A stretch of DNA of 36,714 bases from Bacteroides sp. GTDB taxonomy: Bacteria > Bacteroidota > Bacteroidia > Bacteroidales > Muribaculaceae. Location of the stretch: NCBI GenBank assembly GCA_014801985.1, contig JAAVDD010000035.1, positions 12,689-49,402 on the forward strand. The letters are read 5' to 3'. The translations under genes and the position numbers were made by a program. This document shows, in pieces, positions 8,184 through 15,223 of the stretch. Numbering within the stretch: the first letter of the stretch is position 1; each line of letters begins with the position of its first letter. A model generated the notes under the pieces. The model made no database searches and had not been told where the DNA came from. It saw only the letters and a list, made by a program, of their open reading frames with translations.

Positions 8184-8396
8184 CGATATATGATTCACCA
8201 AGTAGATGAAAGAATCTTGAACGCTAAAAATCGTTCTTTTTGACTCGTCATTATTCTTTTTAAAGGAAACTCGTCGATTTTCAATTGGCATCTGTTGTCT
8301 TATCATTAAGTCGCATACGAAAGTATGCTCCTTCTGCGGCAAAAGCACAAAAAATAACTTCGTTTTATCTGTTCATTAATTTTTAGTAGCTACTTA
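8184..8396 (-). repeat. MITE-like structured repeat, copy 1 (one end lost)
   Basis: Read on the minus strand from 8396, this is the same element as at 33145 and 35944. It begins TAAGTAGCTACTAAAAATTAA, has the central hairpin (GCATAC/GTATGC at 8313-8328, outer arms 8338-8345 and about 8292-8300), and has the highly conserved right half. The second terminal repeat has been replaced after TCATATATCG (8184). The outer stem pairs less well here (6 of 8) than in the other copies and the promoter-like box has one extra T, so this copy looks decayed. It fills most of the gap between frc and the permease gene. A 62-codon open frame runs through it but is not intact elsewhere. Confidence 0.82.
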
Positions 8397-8402
8397 AGAA
8401 AA

Positions 8403-8431
8403 AGATGGTATGTTAATTTGACACACCATCT
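8403..8431 (-). terminator. Terminator of the rbfA-permease unit
   Basis: AGATGGTATGT and ACACACCATCT pair with one mismatch around a 7-nt loop. T-runs on both sides mean it could act in both directions. It lies 55 nt after the stop of the LolC/E-like gene. Confidence 0.65.
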
Positions 8432-8485
8432 TTTGGGATTAATCCGGATGAAACAGGATTACGATATTCTTATTTCTGTATAGTT

Positions 8486-9739
8486 TTATATCCTTGATTT
8501 AGCAAATGCACCGGTGATCCATGCGGTGATAGCTCCGATTATGAAGAGCGGTATGAGGGTTATTATTATATCGCTCGGATCGACCACCACGGGATAAGCC
8601 TGAACCACGAGCGACTGCGGGTCGCCCTGAAGTTTAATGAGTCCGAATCGCTGCTGGAGGAGTGAGAGCAATAATCCGATAACGATGCCCGATAACGAAC
8701 CGACCAGAGTGACAAACACACTTTCCCAACGGAATACTGCCGCTATTCTGCGCCGTGACATTCCCAGAGCTTTAAGAGTGGACATAGAGCGTTCCTTCTC
8801 AATGACCAGCATCGACAGCGAGGATATGACATTGAAGGAGGCTATGACCAATATAAAGAAAAGGAGGAGGAAGGTGACCCACTTTTCAATGGAAATCATA
8901 CGGAAATTCATCTCCTGCTGCTGCAGACGATCTTTCACTATAAATGTTGAGGTGGCGACAGAATCTTTCTGTGCCGCTCTTCCCAATCTTTCCCTTACGA
9001 TTTCGGCAAGGCGTCCCGATTCCACTCCGGCTTTTGCCTTTAATTCCACAGCGGAGGCCTCAAGATCATATTGTAGAAGATCACGGGCAATATTTATATC
9101 CACAATCACGCGATTCTCATCATATTCCGATTGATTGGATCGATAGACACTCTCCACTCTTACGGAGTCACGCAGAAAAGAGGCGGAGGGGTTGGCGAGG
9201 TTTACACGTCCCTCGCGTCGAGGAGTGAAGAGAAGGAGGTCACTCCCCGGATTGGCGCCGAGTCGGGCAGCCGTACCCACAGCAATTACCGTCTCCGGGA
9301 GGTCTCCCCGGACTGTGGAAGAGGGGAGGCGGTCGATGAGAAGGGAATTGAGCGAGGTGAGGGAATTATAGGATTTTAAATCCACTCCCTTAAGGGAGAC
9401 GGGTGTTTCCCTGCCATTGTATATGGCCAGGGCATTCTCAAGAATGGAGGGCACAGCCAGCTCCACTTCCGGAATTTTCCGCAGGACATCTGCAAGTGAA
9501 TCCCCGTCGGTAATCACTTTTCCCTTTGAGGGGAGTACGATTACGTCGGGAGTGAGCGTATCAATTCTGTCGGCGATCACAGACTTGAATCCATTGAACA
9601 CCGACAGAACGCAGATAATTGCTGCCGTGGCTACAGCGATGCCACATATTGACACCACCGAAATTGCTCCCACGGCGCTATGTGATTTCTTGGCGCGCAG
9701 ATAGCGCCATGCTATCCGGGCGGAAAGAGGTAGTTTCAT
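8486..9739 (-). CDS. LolC/LolE-family ABC transporter permease
   Basis: A 417-residue inner-membrane protein with the MacB/FtsX architecture: one N-terminal transmembrane helix (about residues 22-48, 'GAISVVSICGIAVATAAIIC'), a large periplasmic domain (about 50-270), and three C-terminal helices ('KWVTFLLLFFILVIASFNVI', 'FVTLVGSLSGIVIGLLLSLL', 'IIITLIPLFIIGAITAWITG'). The N-terminal 'ARIAWRYLRAKKSHSAVGAI' and 'SMLVIEKERSMSTLKALGMS' before the third helix are typical of LolC/E. With LolD it would extract lipoproteins from the inner membrane; no LolD gene is in the window. It starts 3 nt after the rbfA stop, so the two are translationally coupled. Confidence 0.85.
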   Translation of the reverse strand: MKLPLSARIAWRYLRAKKSHSAVGAISVVSICGIAVATAAIICVLSVFNGFKSVIADRIDTLTPDVIVLPSKGKVITDGDSLADVLRKIPEVELAVPSILENALAIYNGRETPVSLKGVDLKSYNSLTSLNSLLIDRLPSSTVRGDLPETVIAVGTAARLGANPGSDLLLFTPRREGRVNLANPSASFLRDSVRVESVYRSNQSEYDENRVIVDINIARDLLQYDLEASAVELKAKAGVESGRLAEIVRERLGRAAQKDSVATSTFIVKDRLQQQEMNFRMISIEKWVTFLLLFFILVIASFNVISSLSMLVIEKERSMSTLKALGMSRRRIAAVFRWESVFVTLVGSLSGIVIGLLLSLLQQRFGLIKLQGDPQSLVVQAYPVVVDPSDIIITLIPLFIIGAITAWITGAFAKSRI

Positions 9740-9742
9740 AAA

Positions 9743-10132
9743 TTAGGGATTTTCCTCTCCTTCGGCAGGAGCCGCTTCTTCGCTCTTGCGTGCCGGGTCG
9801 GCGGCGAGCAGACGGTCGATATTGTCGATATAATCGAGAGAGTCGTCGAGATAAAATTGCAGGTCGGGACATTTGCGAAGCACCATCTTCACAGCCTGTG
9901 CCAGTTCGTAACGCACGGTTTTCGATTGCTTCTTGATATTTTCCAGAATCTCCTTTGATTTTTCAGGTGGGAAGATCGAGAGGTATGCTTTGGCAATGCT
10001 TAGGTCGGGCGATACGCGCACACCGCTTACGGATACCAATACATTTCCCATAGCCGCAGTCTGGCGACGGAATATTTCACTGAGTTCTTTCTGAATGAGT
10101 CTCGATATCTTTGCTTGACGTTTTCCTTCCAT
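9743..10132 (-). CDS. rbfA: 30S ribosome-binding factor A
   Basis: A 129-residue cytoplasmic protein with the single KH-type RbfA domain. The start 'KRQAKISRLIQKELSEIF' and the central 'VSVSGVRVSPDLSIAKAYLS' are family hallmarks, as is 'VRYELAQAVKMVLRKCPDLQ' with 'FYLDDSLDY' near the end. The last 20 residues are a loose acidic/alanine tail. RbfA binds the 5' helix of 16S rRNA during 30S maturation and cold adaptation. The gene precedes the LolC/E-like permease by 3 nt. Confidence 0.94.
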   Translation of the reverse strand: MEGKRQAKISRLIQKELSEIFRRQTAAMGNVLVSVSGVRVSPDLSIAKAYLSIFPPEKSKEILENIKKQSKTVRYELAQAVKMVLRKCPDLQFYLDDSLDYIDNIDRLLAADPARKSEEAAPAEGEENP

Positions 10133-10244
10133 AGTCTTTCTTTAATTCATAATTCTACAACTGCCAATTTATGATCGCGAATCATGAAGGATTGCACGAT
10201 CGGGAATGGCTTTTATAAGATAAACAATGAATGGGCGAATTCGT

Positions 10245-10880
10245 TTATAGTTTTCGAATAAGGGTTAGGCCGTCGCGAAGCGGCAGAATCACTTTCTCCA
10301 CTCTCGTATCGGCAGCCACCATATCGTTGAAGGCAATTATCTCGCGTGTCTGTGCCGACTGCTTCTCAGGAGGTTCGGTGACGTGACCGTCCCAAAGCGT
10401 GTTGTCCGCAATCATATATCCTCCCTTTCTGATCAAAGGGAAGCAGAGATCATAATATTTTCGATATTCCCTTTTATCGGCATCGATGAATACGAGATCT
10501 ACTGATTCCGGTTCCCATCCGGTAAGTTCCGTTGAGGCATCTCCGATATGAAGAGTGATTTTTTTGCCGTGAGGGGAAGTTGAAAATCCCTCGCGGATGA
10601 AATCTTCAAGTTCATCGTCGATTTCGAAAGTATGAAGCTGCGCATCCTCTCGGAGTCCTTCCGCTATGCATAGGGCGGAATAACCGGAAAAGGTCCCTAA
10701 TTCCAATACCATCCCCGGATCTATCATCTCCACGAGCATCTTTAGAAGTCGACCTTGGATATGACCCGAACACATCCTACCGTTGATTAGCCGGAGGTTT
10801 GTCCGCCGGTCAAGCTGGCGAAGATATTCAGGTTCCGGATCGATATGATGTCTTATATATGAATCGAGTGAATATTCCAT
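10245..10880 (-). CDS. O-methyltransferase of the CCoAOMT-like (Methyltransf_3) family
   Basis: A 211-residue class I SAM-dependent methyltransferase. Motif I is 'VLELGTFSGYSALCIAEGL' (about residues 58-76). The acidic residue binding the SAM ribose lies in 'HTFEIDDE', and 'DLVFIDADKREYRKYYD' with 'GGYMIADNTLWDGHV' are the metal-binding and catalytic segments of the caffeoyl-CoA OMT-like family. The natural substrate in Bacteroidota is not known. It lies 18 nt downstream of aroQ in the same direction, suggesting a shared transcript, though no pathway link is evident. Confidence 0.88.
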   Translation of the reverse strand: MEYSLDSYIRHHIDPEPEYLRQLDRRTNLRLINGRMCSGHIQGRLLKMLVEMIDPGMVLELGTFSGYSALCIAEGLREDAQLHTFEIDDELEDFIREGFSTSPHGKKITLHIGDASTELTGWEPESVDLVFIDADKREYRKYYDLCFPLIRKGGYMIADNTLWDGHVTEPPEKQSAQTREIIAFNDMVAADTRVEKVILPLRDGLTLIRKL

Positions 10881-10898
10881 TGTAAGTGGGAGTGAGGA

Positions 10899-11354
10899 TC
10901 AGATATGTGATGGGTTGATTTCTGCAAGATAAGCCACGTGCATTGCGCCAAGAAGGTATCCTCGAGTTCCGGCTCCGGCCACCACAGCGTCGACGCAGGC
11001 TGCCGTGACTGAATGTGAACGAAATTCCTCGCGCGCATGGATATTGGATATATGGACTTCCACCACGGGCTTGATTCCTTTGATGTCGCGTAGCGCATCT
11101 GCGATTGCGTATGAATAATGTGCGTAAGCTCCCGGATTGATAACTATTCCATCCACCGAAGGATTGCGACGTATTGCCTGAATATGGTCGATGATTTCTC
11201 CTTCGTGATTTGATTGAAAATGCGTGAATTCGATTTTAGGTAGATTCTCGCAAAGCATTTTCATTATGTCGTCGAGGGTTTCTGTTCCATATATTTTCGG
11301 GTCTCTCTCTCCGAGAAGATTGAGGTTGGGCCCGTTTATTACGGCTATATTCAT
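10899..11354 (-). CDS. aroQ: Type II 3-dehydroquinate dehydratase
   Basis: A 151-residue protein catalysing the third step of the shikimate pathway, 3-dehydroquinate to 3-dehydroshikimate. The N-terminal 'INGPNLNLLGERDPKIYGTE' includes the lid loop with the catalytic arginine and tyrosine. 'QSNHEGEIID', 'INPGAYAHYSYAI' and 'VEVHISNIHAREEFR' (catalytic histidine and substrate-binding residues) are all present. Length is usual for the dodecameric type II enzyme. No promoter was recognised directly upstream; the gene follows the tRNA-Asp terminator by about 100 nt. Confidence 0.95.
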   Translation of the reverse strand: MNIAVINGPNLNLLGERDPKIYGTETLDDIMKMLCENLPKIEFTHFQSNHEGEIIDHIQAIRRNPSVDGIVINPGAYAHYSYAIADALRDIKGIKPVVEVHISNIHAREEFRSHSVTAACVDAVVAGAGTRGYLLGAMHVAYLAEINPSHI

Positions 11355-11458
11355 TTTTATCTTATTTATGTTGAGGGGTTATGGGGTTATGTTATAATAG
11401 GGTTAGGATATTCGCCTGAACAGAATTCTGAATTCATGTTCAGATCGAATAACGAAAA

Positions 11459-11496
11459 AAGAGCAGCAGGTAACCTAAGTTAACACTACTGCTCTT
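11459..11496 (-). terminator. Terminator of tRNA-Asp
   Basis: AAGAGCAG and CTGCTCTT form the stem. On the minus strand it is followed by TTTTT. It lies 14 nt after the tRNA-Asp 3' end. Confidence 0.8.
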
Positions 11497-11509
11497 CCTC
11501 TCTCCTCAG

Positions 11510-11583
11510 CGGTGCGGACGGGACTCGAACCCGCGACCCCATGCGTGACAGGCATGTATTCTAACCAACTGAACTACCGCACC
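11510..11583 (-). tRNA. tRNA-Asp (GTC)
   Basis: On the minus strand GGTGCGG pairs with CCGCACC as a perfect 7-bp acceptor stem, followed by discriminator G. The D arm is GTTC/GAAT, the anticodon arm CATGC-CTGTCAC-GCATG gives anticodon GTC, and the T arm is GCGGG-TTCGAGT-CCCGT. No CCA is encoded. A promoter lies about 95 nt upstream and a hairpin terminator directly downstream. Confidence 0.96.
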
Positions 11584-11677
11584 AAACTGCGCCTAATCAA
11601 TTTCAACCGGCAGCCCGAAGACTGTGATTTGACATCAAAAGAGAACTGAAGAATCAGTTGCTTCCCGATTGCGGATG

Positions 11678-11709
11678 CAAAGTTAAGATAAAAAAATGAA
11701 CCGACCAAA
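11678..11709 (-). promoter_or_regulatory. Promoter of tRNA-Asp
   Basis: On the minus strand TTTG (11709-11706), exactly 20 nt, then TAACTTTG (11685-11678): a full match to the Bacteroidales consensus. The box and the first transcribed bases belong to a 28-bp segment (11658-11685) that recurs inverted at the tRNA-Pro promoter. Confidence 0.8.
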
Positions 11710-11774
11710 TAAAAATGCGGAAAAATACGAAAAAAGATTAAAAATAATTTTTTTGAAAAATTTTTACTAAAAAA

Positions 11775-11806
11775 TTTGGTGGCTTAAAAAATAAGTTGTA
11801 ACTTTG
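11775..11806 (+). promoter_or_regulatory. Promoter of tRNA-Pro
   Basis: TTTG (11775-11778), 20 nt, TAACTTTG (11799-11806). Transcription should start near 11811, about 46 nt before the tRNA. The 28-bp segment 11799-11826 matches the tRNA-Asp promoter-leader on the other strand with two differences. Confidence 0.8.
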
Positions 11807-11856
11807 CACTCGCAATCGGGAAGCAAACGATAAGCGAGATTCCTGAAAGCTTCATT

Positions 11857-11932
11857 CGGGGTGTAGCTCAGCCCGGTTTAGAGTACGCGTCTGGGGGGCG
11901 TGTGGTCGCAAGTTCGAATCTTGTCACCCCGA
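11857..11932 (+). tRNA. tRNA-Pro (GGG)
   Basis: CGGGGTG pairs with CACCCCG as the acceptor stem, with discriminator A. The D arm is GCTC/GAGT. The anticodon arm CGCGT-CTGGGGG-GCGTG contains two G-T pairs and gives anticodon GGG followed by G37. The T arm is GCAAG-TTCGAAT-CTTGT. No CCA is encoded. Confidence 0.95.
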
Positions 11933-11941
11933 CTGAGTAAA

Positions 11942-11970
11942 AAAGGCTTTGAGAATTTCTCAAAGCCTTT
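11942..11970 (+). terminator. Terminator of tRNA-Pro
   Basis: AAAGGCTTTGAGA and TCTCAAAGCCTTT form a 13-bp stem with a 3-nt loop, followed by TTCTTTTT. It lies 9 nt after the tRNA. Confidence 0.88.
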
Positions 11971-12029
11971 TTCTTTTTATATCGAACTAAGGAGCCTTTC
12001 CTGAGAGGCTCATGACATTGCAATATAAA

Positions 12030-12071
12030 AAGCGGAAGAACTATCATGACCTCATGCCTGTTCTTCCGCTT
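12030..12071 (-). terminator. Terminator of panB
   Basis: AAGCGGAAGAAC and GTTCTTCCGCTT form a perfect 12-bp stem with an inner ATCATGA/TCATG pairing. On the minus strand it is followed by TTTTATAT. It lies about 50 nt after the panB stop. Confidence 0.8.
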
Positions 12072-12120
12072 AAAAATATGTGGATATTCTCTCTATATAA
12101 TCTGTTCTCGATGGGACTCT

Positions 12121-12942
12121 TTAGTAGGATTCCGATTCATTGGGGAAATCGCCTGATTTCACATCCTCTATGTAGCGGCTCACGGCATCCGTCATGATTC
12201 CGGCCAAATCTGCATAGCGACGCAGGAACCGGGGAGAGAATCCCTGATTTATGCCTAACATATCGTGCATCACGAGAACCTGTCCGTCGCAGCCTCCTCC
12301 GGCTCCGATACCTATGACAGGAATGGTTAGCTCTTCAGCTACACGTTTTGCGAGTTCGGCTGGAATTTTCTCCAGCACTATGGCAAAGCATCCCAATTCT
12401 TCAAGCAGCTTTGCATCCTCGATAAGCTTATTTGCCTCCTCCTCCTGACGGGCACGGACAGCGTATGTCCCGAATTTATTTATGCTTTGCGGAGTCAGAC
12501 CGAGATGACCCATCACCGGGATTCCGGCGCTCAAGATACGTTCCACAGACTCGCGTATTTCAGATCCCCCTTCGATTTTTACGGCCTCGGCATGACTCTC
12601 CTTCATTATTCTGATGGCTGAGGCAAGTGCTTCCATCGGATTCCCCTGATATGAACCAAATGGAAGATCGACCACAACCAAAGCGCGGCTGACACCTTTT
12701 ATCACAGATTTGCCATGATAGATCATCTGATCGAGGGTGATAGGGAGGGTGGTTACATTTCCTGCCATCACATTGGAAGCAGAATCACCAACCAGAATGA
12801 CATCGATTCCGGCAGCGTCGATAATCTTTGCCGAAGAATAGTCGTAGGCTGTAAGCATTGAGATTCTTTCGCCACGCTGCTTCATCTCCGTCAGACGGCG
12901 AGTGGTGACTTTACGGGCATTGTCGGTGGTATTTGTTGACAT
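12121..12942 (-). CDS. panB: 3-methyl-2-oxobutanoate hydroxymethyltransferase
   Basis: A 273-residue TIM-barrel enzyme that makes ketopantoate from 2-oxoisovalerate and methylene-tetrahydrofolate, the first committed step of pantothenate/CoA synthesis. Hallmarks are '[20 protein letters not shown]', the metal-binding '[15 protein letters not shown]', 'LPFGSYQG', 'AVKIEGG', '[10 protein letters not shown]' and '[20 protein letters not shown]'. Length is normal. It is a single-gene unit with a hairpin terminator downstream and a TAnnTTTG box about 30 nt upstream of the ATG. Confidence 0.96.
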   Translation of the reverse strand: MSTNTTDNARKVTTRRLTEMKQRGERISMLTAYDYSSAKIIDAAGIDVILVGDSASNVMAGNVTTLPITLDQMIYHGKSVIKGVSRALVVVDLPFGSYQGNPMEALASAIRIMKESHAEAVKIEGGSEIRESVERILSAGIPVMGHLGLTPQSINKFGTYAVRARQEEEANKLIEDAKLLEELGCFAIVLEKIPAELAKRVAEELTIPVIGIGAGGGCDGQVLVMHDMLGINQGFSPRFLRRYADLAGIMTDAVSRYIEDVKSGDFPNESESY

Positions 12943-12973
12943 AATCGTAATATTTGATACTTAAATTTGGCTG

Positions 12974-12981
12974 CAAATTTA
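12974..12981 (-). promoter_or_regulatory. -7 box of panB
   Basis: TAAATTTG on the minus strand, 31 nt before the panB start. No clear -33 TTG was seen at the standard spacing, so support is moderate. Confidence 0.45.
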
Positions 12982-13077
12982 CTATTTTTTATCTATCCGC
13001 ACCACATAAAGTTGTGAATTTTTATGAATGTGGATAGGTGGAAAAACGGGAATTTCATGTAAAAAACAGTGTTATGC

Positions 13078-13108
13078 TTGATTCATACAGAAAATAATTG
13101 TAATTTTG
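13078..13108 (+). promoter_or_regulatory. Promoter of the exopolysaccharide operon
   Basis: TTG (13078-13080), 20 nt, TAATTTTG (13101-13108). It lies 77 nt before the first gene of the locus. The leader contains a small hairpin (GCGGA/TCCGC near 13137-13152). No upxY/upxZ-like antiterminator gene is found between promoter and operon. Confidence 0.65.
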
Positions 13109-13185
13109 CATTATTTCCCGATAGGGACAGGGTGTCGCGGAAGCGCATCCGCAGGAAAACCATTCCCTCAACCTGACCTTCAGTC

Positions 13186-14313
13186 ATGAGCTATTGGATA
13201 TTTAACTATATAATAATAATAGTGGCGGCCACGCTGCTGGCCTCGCTTATCATACCGAAAATACTGCTGATTGCCTTCCGCTGCAATCTCTATGACGCGA
13301 TCGACGACCGCAAGATTCATACAGGAGTGATACCCCGACTCGGTGGTATCTCCTTCCTCCCATCCATAGGGGTGGCTTTCTGTCTGGCAGTCGGTGTAAA
13401 TCTTCGCTTCTTCGAGACCGGAGCTCCCTTTATGAGTCTGATCGAAGAGGCGCAACTATTGTTTCTTGCCGCTGCTCTCCTGATGATTTATCTCCTTGGA
13501 ATCGCCGATGACTTGATTGGAGTGCGCTATCGTGCAAAATTTCTGTTCCAGATAGCAGGAGGCATATTCTTTGTTGTATCCGGACTTTGGGTTTGGAATC
13601 TATATGGTTTCCTTTGGATAGGAGAAATGCCTTCGTGGGTGGGTTGGTTGCTGACCATATTTTTTGTGGTATATGTGCTCAATGCCATTAATTTCATCGA
13701 CGGCATCGACGGCCTTGCTTCGGGACTGAGCATTGTGGCCCTTGCTTTCTATTCCTTTATCTTTTATCTTGCAGGGGAGTTTGTTCCCATGCTTCTTGCC
13801 GGTGCCTCGCTTGGCACTCTTCTGCCTTTCTACTATTACAATGTATTCGGTAAGGCTTCCACGCATAACAAGATATTCATGGGCGATACCGGTTCTCTGA
13901 CCATAGGTATTATCCTGTGCTTCCTCTCAATCAAGGTTGCCGACCTCCCTGCAAGGGGATTCGAACCCGATTTCAATCTTTTCATAATTGCTATAGCCCC
14001 AATCATCATCCCTTGTTTCGATGTGGTGAGGGTGGTGCTTCATCGTCTCCGCAAAGGGACTCATCCATTTCTCCCCGACAAGAGTCATATCCATCACAAA
14101 CTTCTCGCTCTGGGACTGGGACAGACCCGTTCTCTCGTGCTGATACTAATGGCCGATGCAATTATAATAGCATTGAACTTCGTAGCCTCCGCTCACTTCG
14201 GAGCCACATGGATTGTGGCTGCCGACGTGGTGATATGGACCTGCGGTAACATTTACTTAACCTCCTTGATAAGAAAACGGGAAAAAAGAATCGGGCAGAC
14301 CCTTTACAAATAA
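13186..14313 (+). CDS. Undecaprenyl-phosphate glycosyl-1-phosphate transferase, WecA/MraY family
   Basis: A polytopic inner-membrane enzyme of 375 residues with about 10-11 transmembrane helices. It attaches the first sugar phosphate, probably HexNAc-1-P, to undecaprenyl phosphate. The family signatures appear in order: 'DDRKIHTGVIPRLGG' (residues 40-54), 'GIADDLIGVRYRAKFLFQ' (the DD pair that binds magnesium), 'NAINFIDGIDGLASG', 'FMGDTGSLTIG' and the C-terminal cytoplasmic 'HPFLPDKSHIHHKLL'. The HIHH motif places it with WecA/TagO-like enzymes rather than MraY. It is first in the locus, right after the promoter, as expected for the initiating enzyme. The sugar donor cannot be read from the sequence. 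Confidence 0.92.
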   Translation: MSYWIFNYIIIIVAATLLASLIIPKILLIAFRCNLYDAIDDRKIHTGVIPRLGGISFLPSIGVAFCLAVGVNLRFFETGAPFMSLIEEAQLLFLAAALLMIYLLGIADDLIGVRYRAKFLFQIAGGIFFVVSGLWVWNLYGFLWIGEMPSWVGWLLTIFFVVYVLNAINFIDGIDGLASGLSIVALAFYSFIFYLAGEFVPMLLAGASLGTLLPFYYYNVFGKASTHNKIFMGDTGSLTIGIILCFLSIKVADLPARGFEPDFNLFIIAIAPIIIPCFDVVRVVLHRLRKGTHPFLPDKSHIHHKLLALGLGQTRSLVLILMADAIIIALNFVASAHFGATWIVAADVVIWTCGNIYLTSLIRKREKRIGQTLYK

Positions 14314-14355
14314 ATTCAGAAATTCTTCGTTAAGAGAATAGAAATAACCTGAAAT

Positions 14356-15207
14356 ATGAAATTTAGATACATCAACAAGATAGTTGCCGGAGTTATGCTC
14401 GCGGTGGTTATGACGGGATGCAAGGTGCCCGATAAAGTGGCCTATTTCCAAGATACCGACACCAACACCATTGTTGAGCTTGCAGCTGCCAAGCAGATAA
14501 CAGTGCAGCCCGGAGACAAACTTTCTATAGTGGTCAAATCCAAGGACCCCGCCATCTCCGACTTGTTTAATCTTCCTGTGTATTCAAGCCGAGTCGGAGT
14601 GGGAAAATCCGCTGCCAGCAACGATGTTTCGTTACGAGGTTACAGCACTTCCAATGCCGAGAGCGTGGCCACCTATACCGTCACTCCCACCGGAGATATC
14701 GATTTCCCGATTTTGGGTGTGCTCCATATCGCCGGCATGACACGCGCCGAACTTTCCGGATACATAAAAGGAGAACTTATGGGACGCAACCTCGTGAAGG
14801 ATCCCACGGTGATTGTGGATTTCCTCAGCACCGGAGTCGATGTGCTCGGAGAGGTGAAGAATCCCGGTCGTTATGATATCAATAAGGATAAACTCACTCT
14901 TCTTGAAGCCCTCTCCCTTGCCGGGGACCTTCAGATCACGGGTCAGCGTGAGAACGTGAAGGTGATACGTCAGGAAGGGAATCAACTTCACACCTATACG
15001 TTGGATCTCACCAATACCGCCTCACTTGCCAAATCTCCTGCCTATTATCTTCAGCAGGGCGACGTGATATATGTAGAGCCGACAACAATGCAGAAGCGCG
15101 CCACAACCGTCAATGGTAACAATGCGCTCAACGTGGGCTTCTGGATTTCAGTGGGATCGCTCCTTACCTCCGTGGTCACGACATTGGCCGTCTTCATCAA
15201 AAAATAA
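14356..15207 (+). CDS. Polysaccharide export lipoprotein, Wza-like (Poly_export/SLBB)
   Basis: A 283-residue protein with a lipoprotein signal peptide; the lipobox is VMTGC with the acylated cysteine at residue 22. Residues about 45-150 form the Poly_export domain ('QPGDKLSIVVKSKDPAISDL', then 'YTVTPTGDIDFPILGVLHIA'), followed by an SLBB domain ('VDVLGEVKNPGRYDINKDKL'). A hydrophobic helix near the C-terminus ('GFWISVGSLLTSVVTTLAVF') ends the protein, as in many Bacteroidota Wza homologues. It would form the outer-membrane pore for polymer export with the Wzc kinase encoded 16 nt downstream. Confidence 0.92.
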   Translation: MKFRYINKIVAGVMLAVVMTGCKVPDKVAYFQDTDTNTIVELAAAKQITVQPGDKLSIVVKSKDPAISDLFNLPVYSSRVGVGKSAASNDVSLRGYSTSNAESVATYTVTPTGDIDFPILGVLHIAGMTRAELSGYIKGELMGRNLVKDPTVIVDFLSTGVDVLGEVKNPGRYDINKDKLTLLEALSLAGDLQITGQRENVKVIRQEGNQLHTYTLDLTNTASLAKSPAYYLQQGDVIYVEPTTMQKRATTVNGNNALNVGFWISVGSLLTSVVTTLAVFIKK

Positions 15208-15223
15208 TCCGAAGAAGAAAAGA

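Noticed and set aside
8160-8348. 62-codon open frame inside repeat copy 1
   Set aside because: The matching frame in copy 2 has a stop early on and copy 3 lacks the first half. Conservation is at the base level, not by codon position, so structure rather than protein explains it.
15113-15223. N-terminal extension of the Wzc-like protein
   Set aside because: It overlaps the end of the Wza gene; the 15224 ATG gives the usual start 16 nt after the preceding stop.
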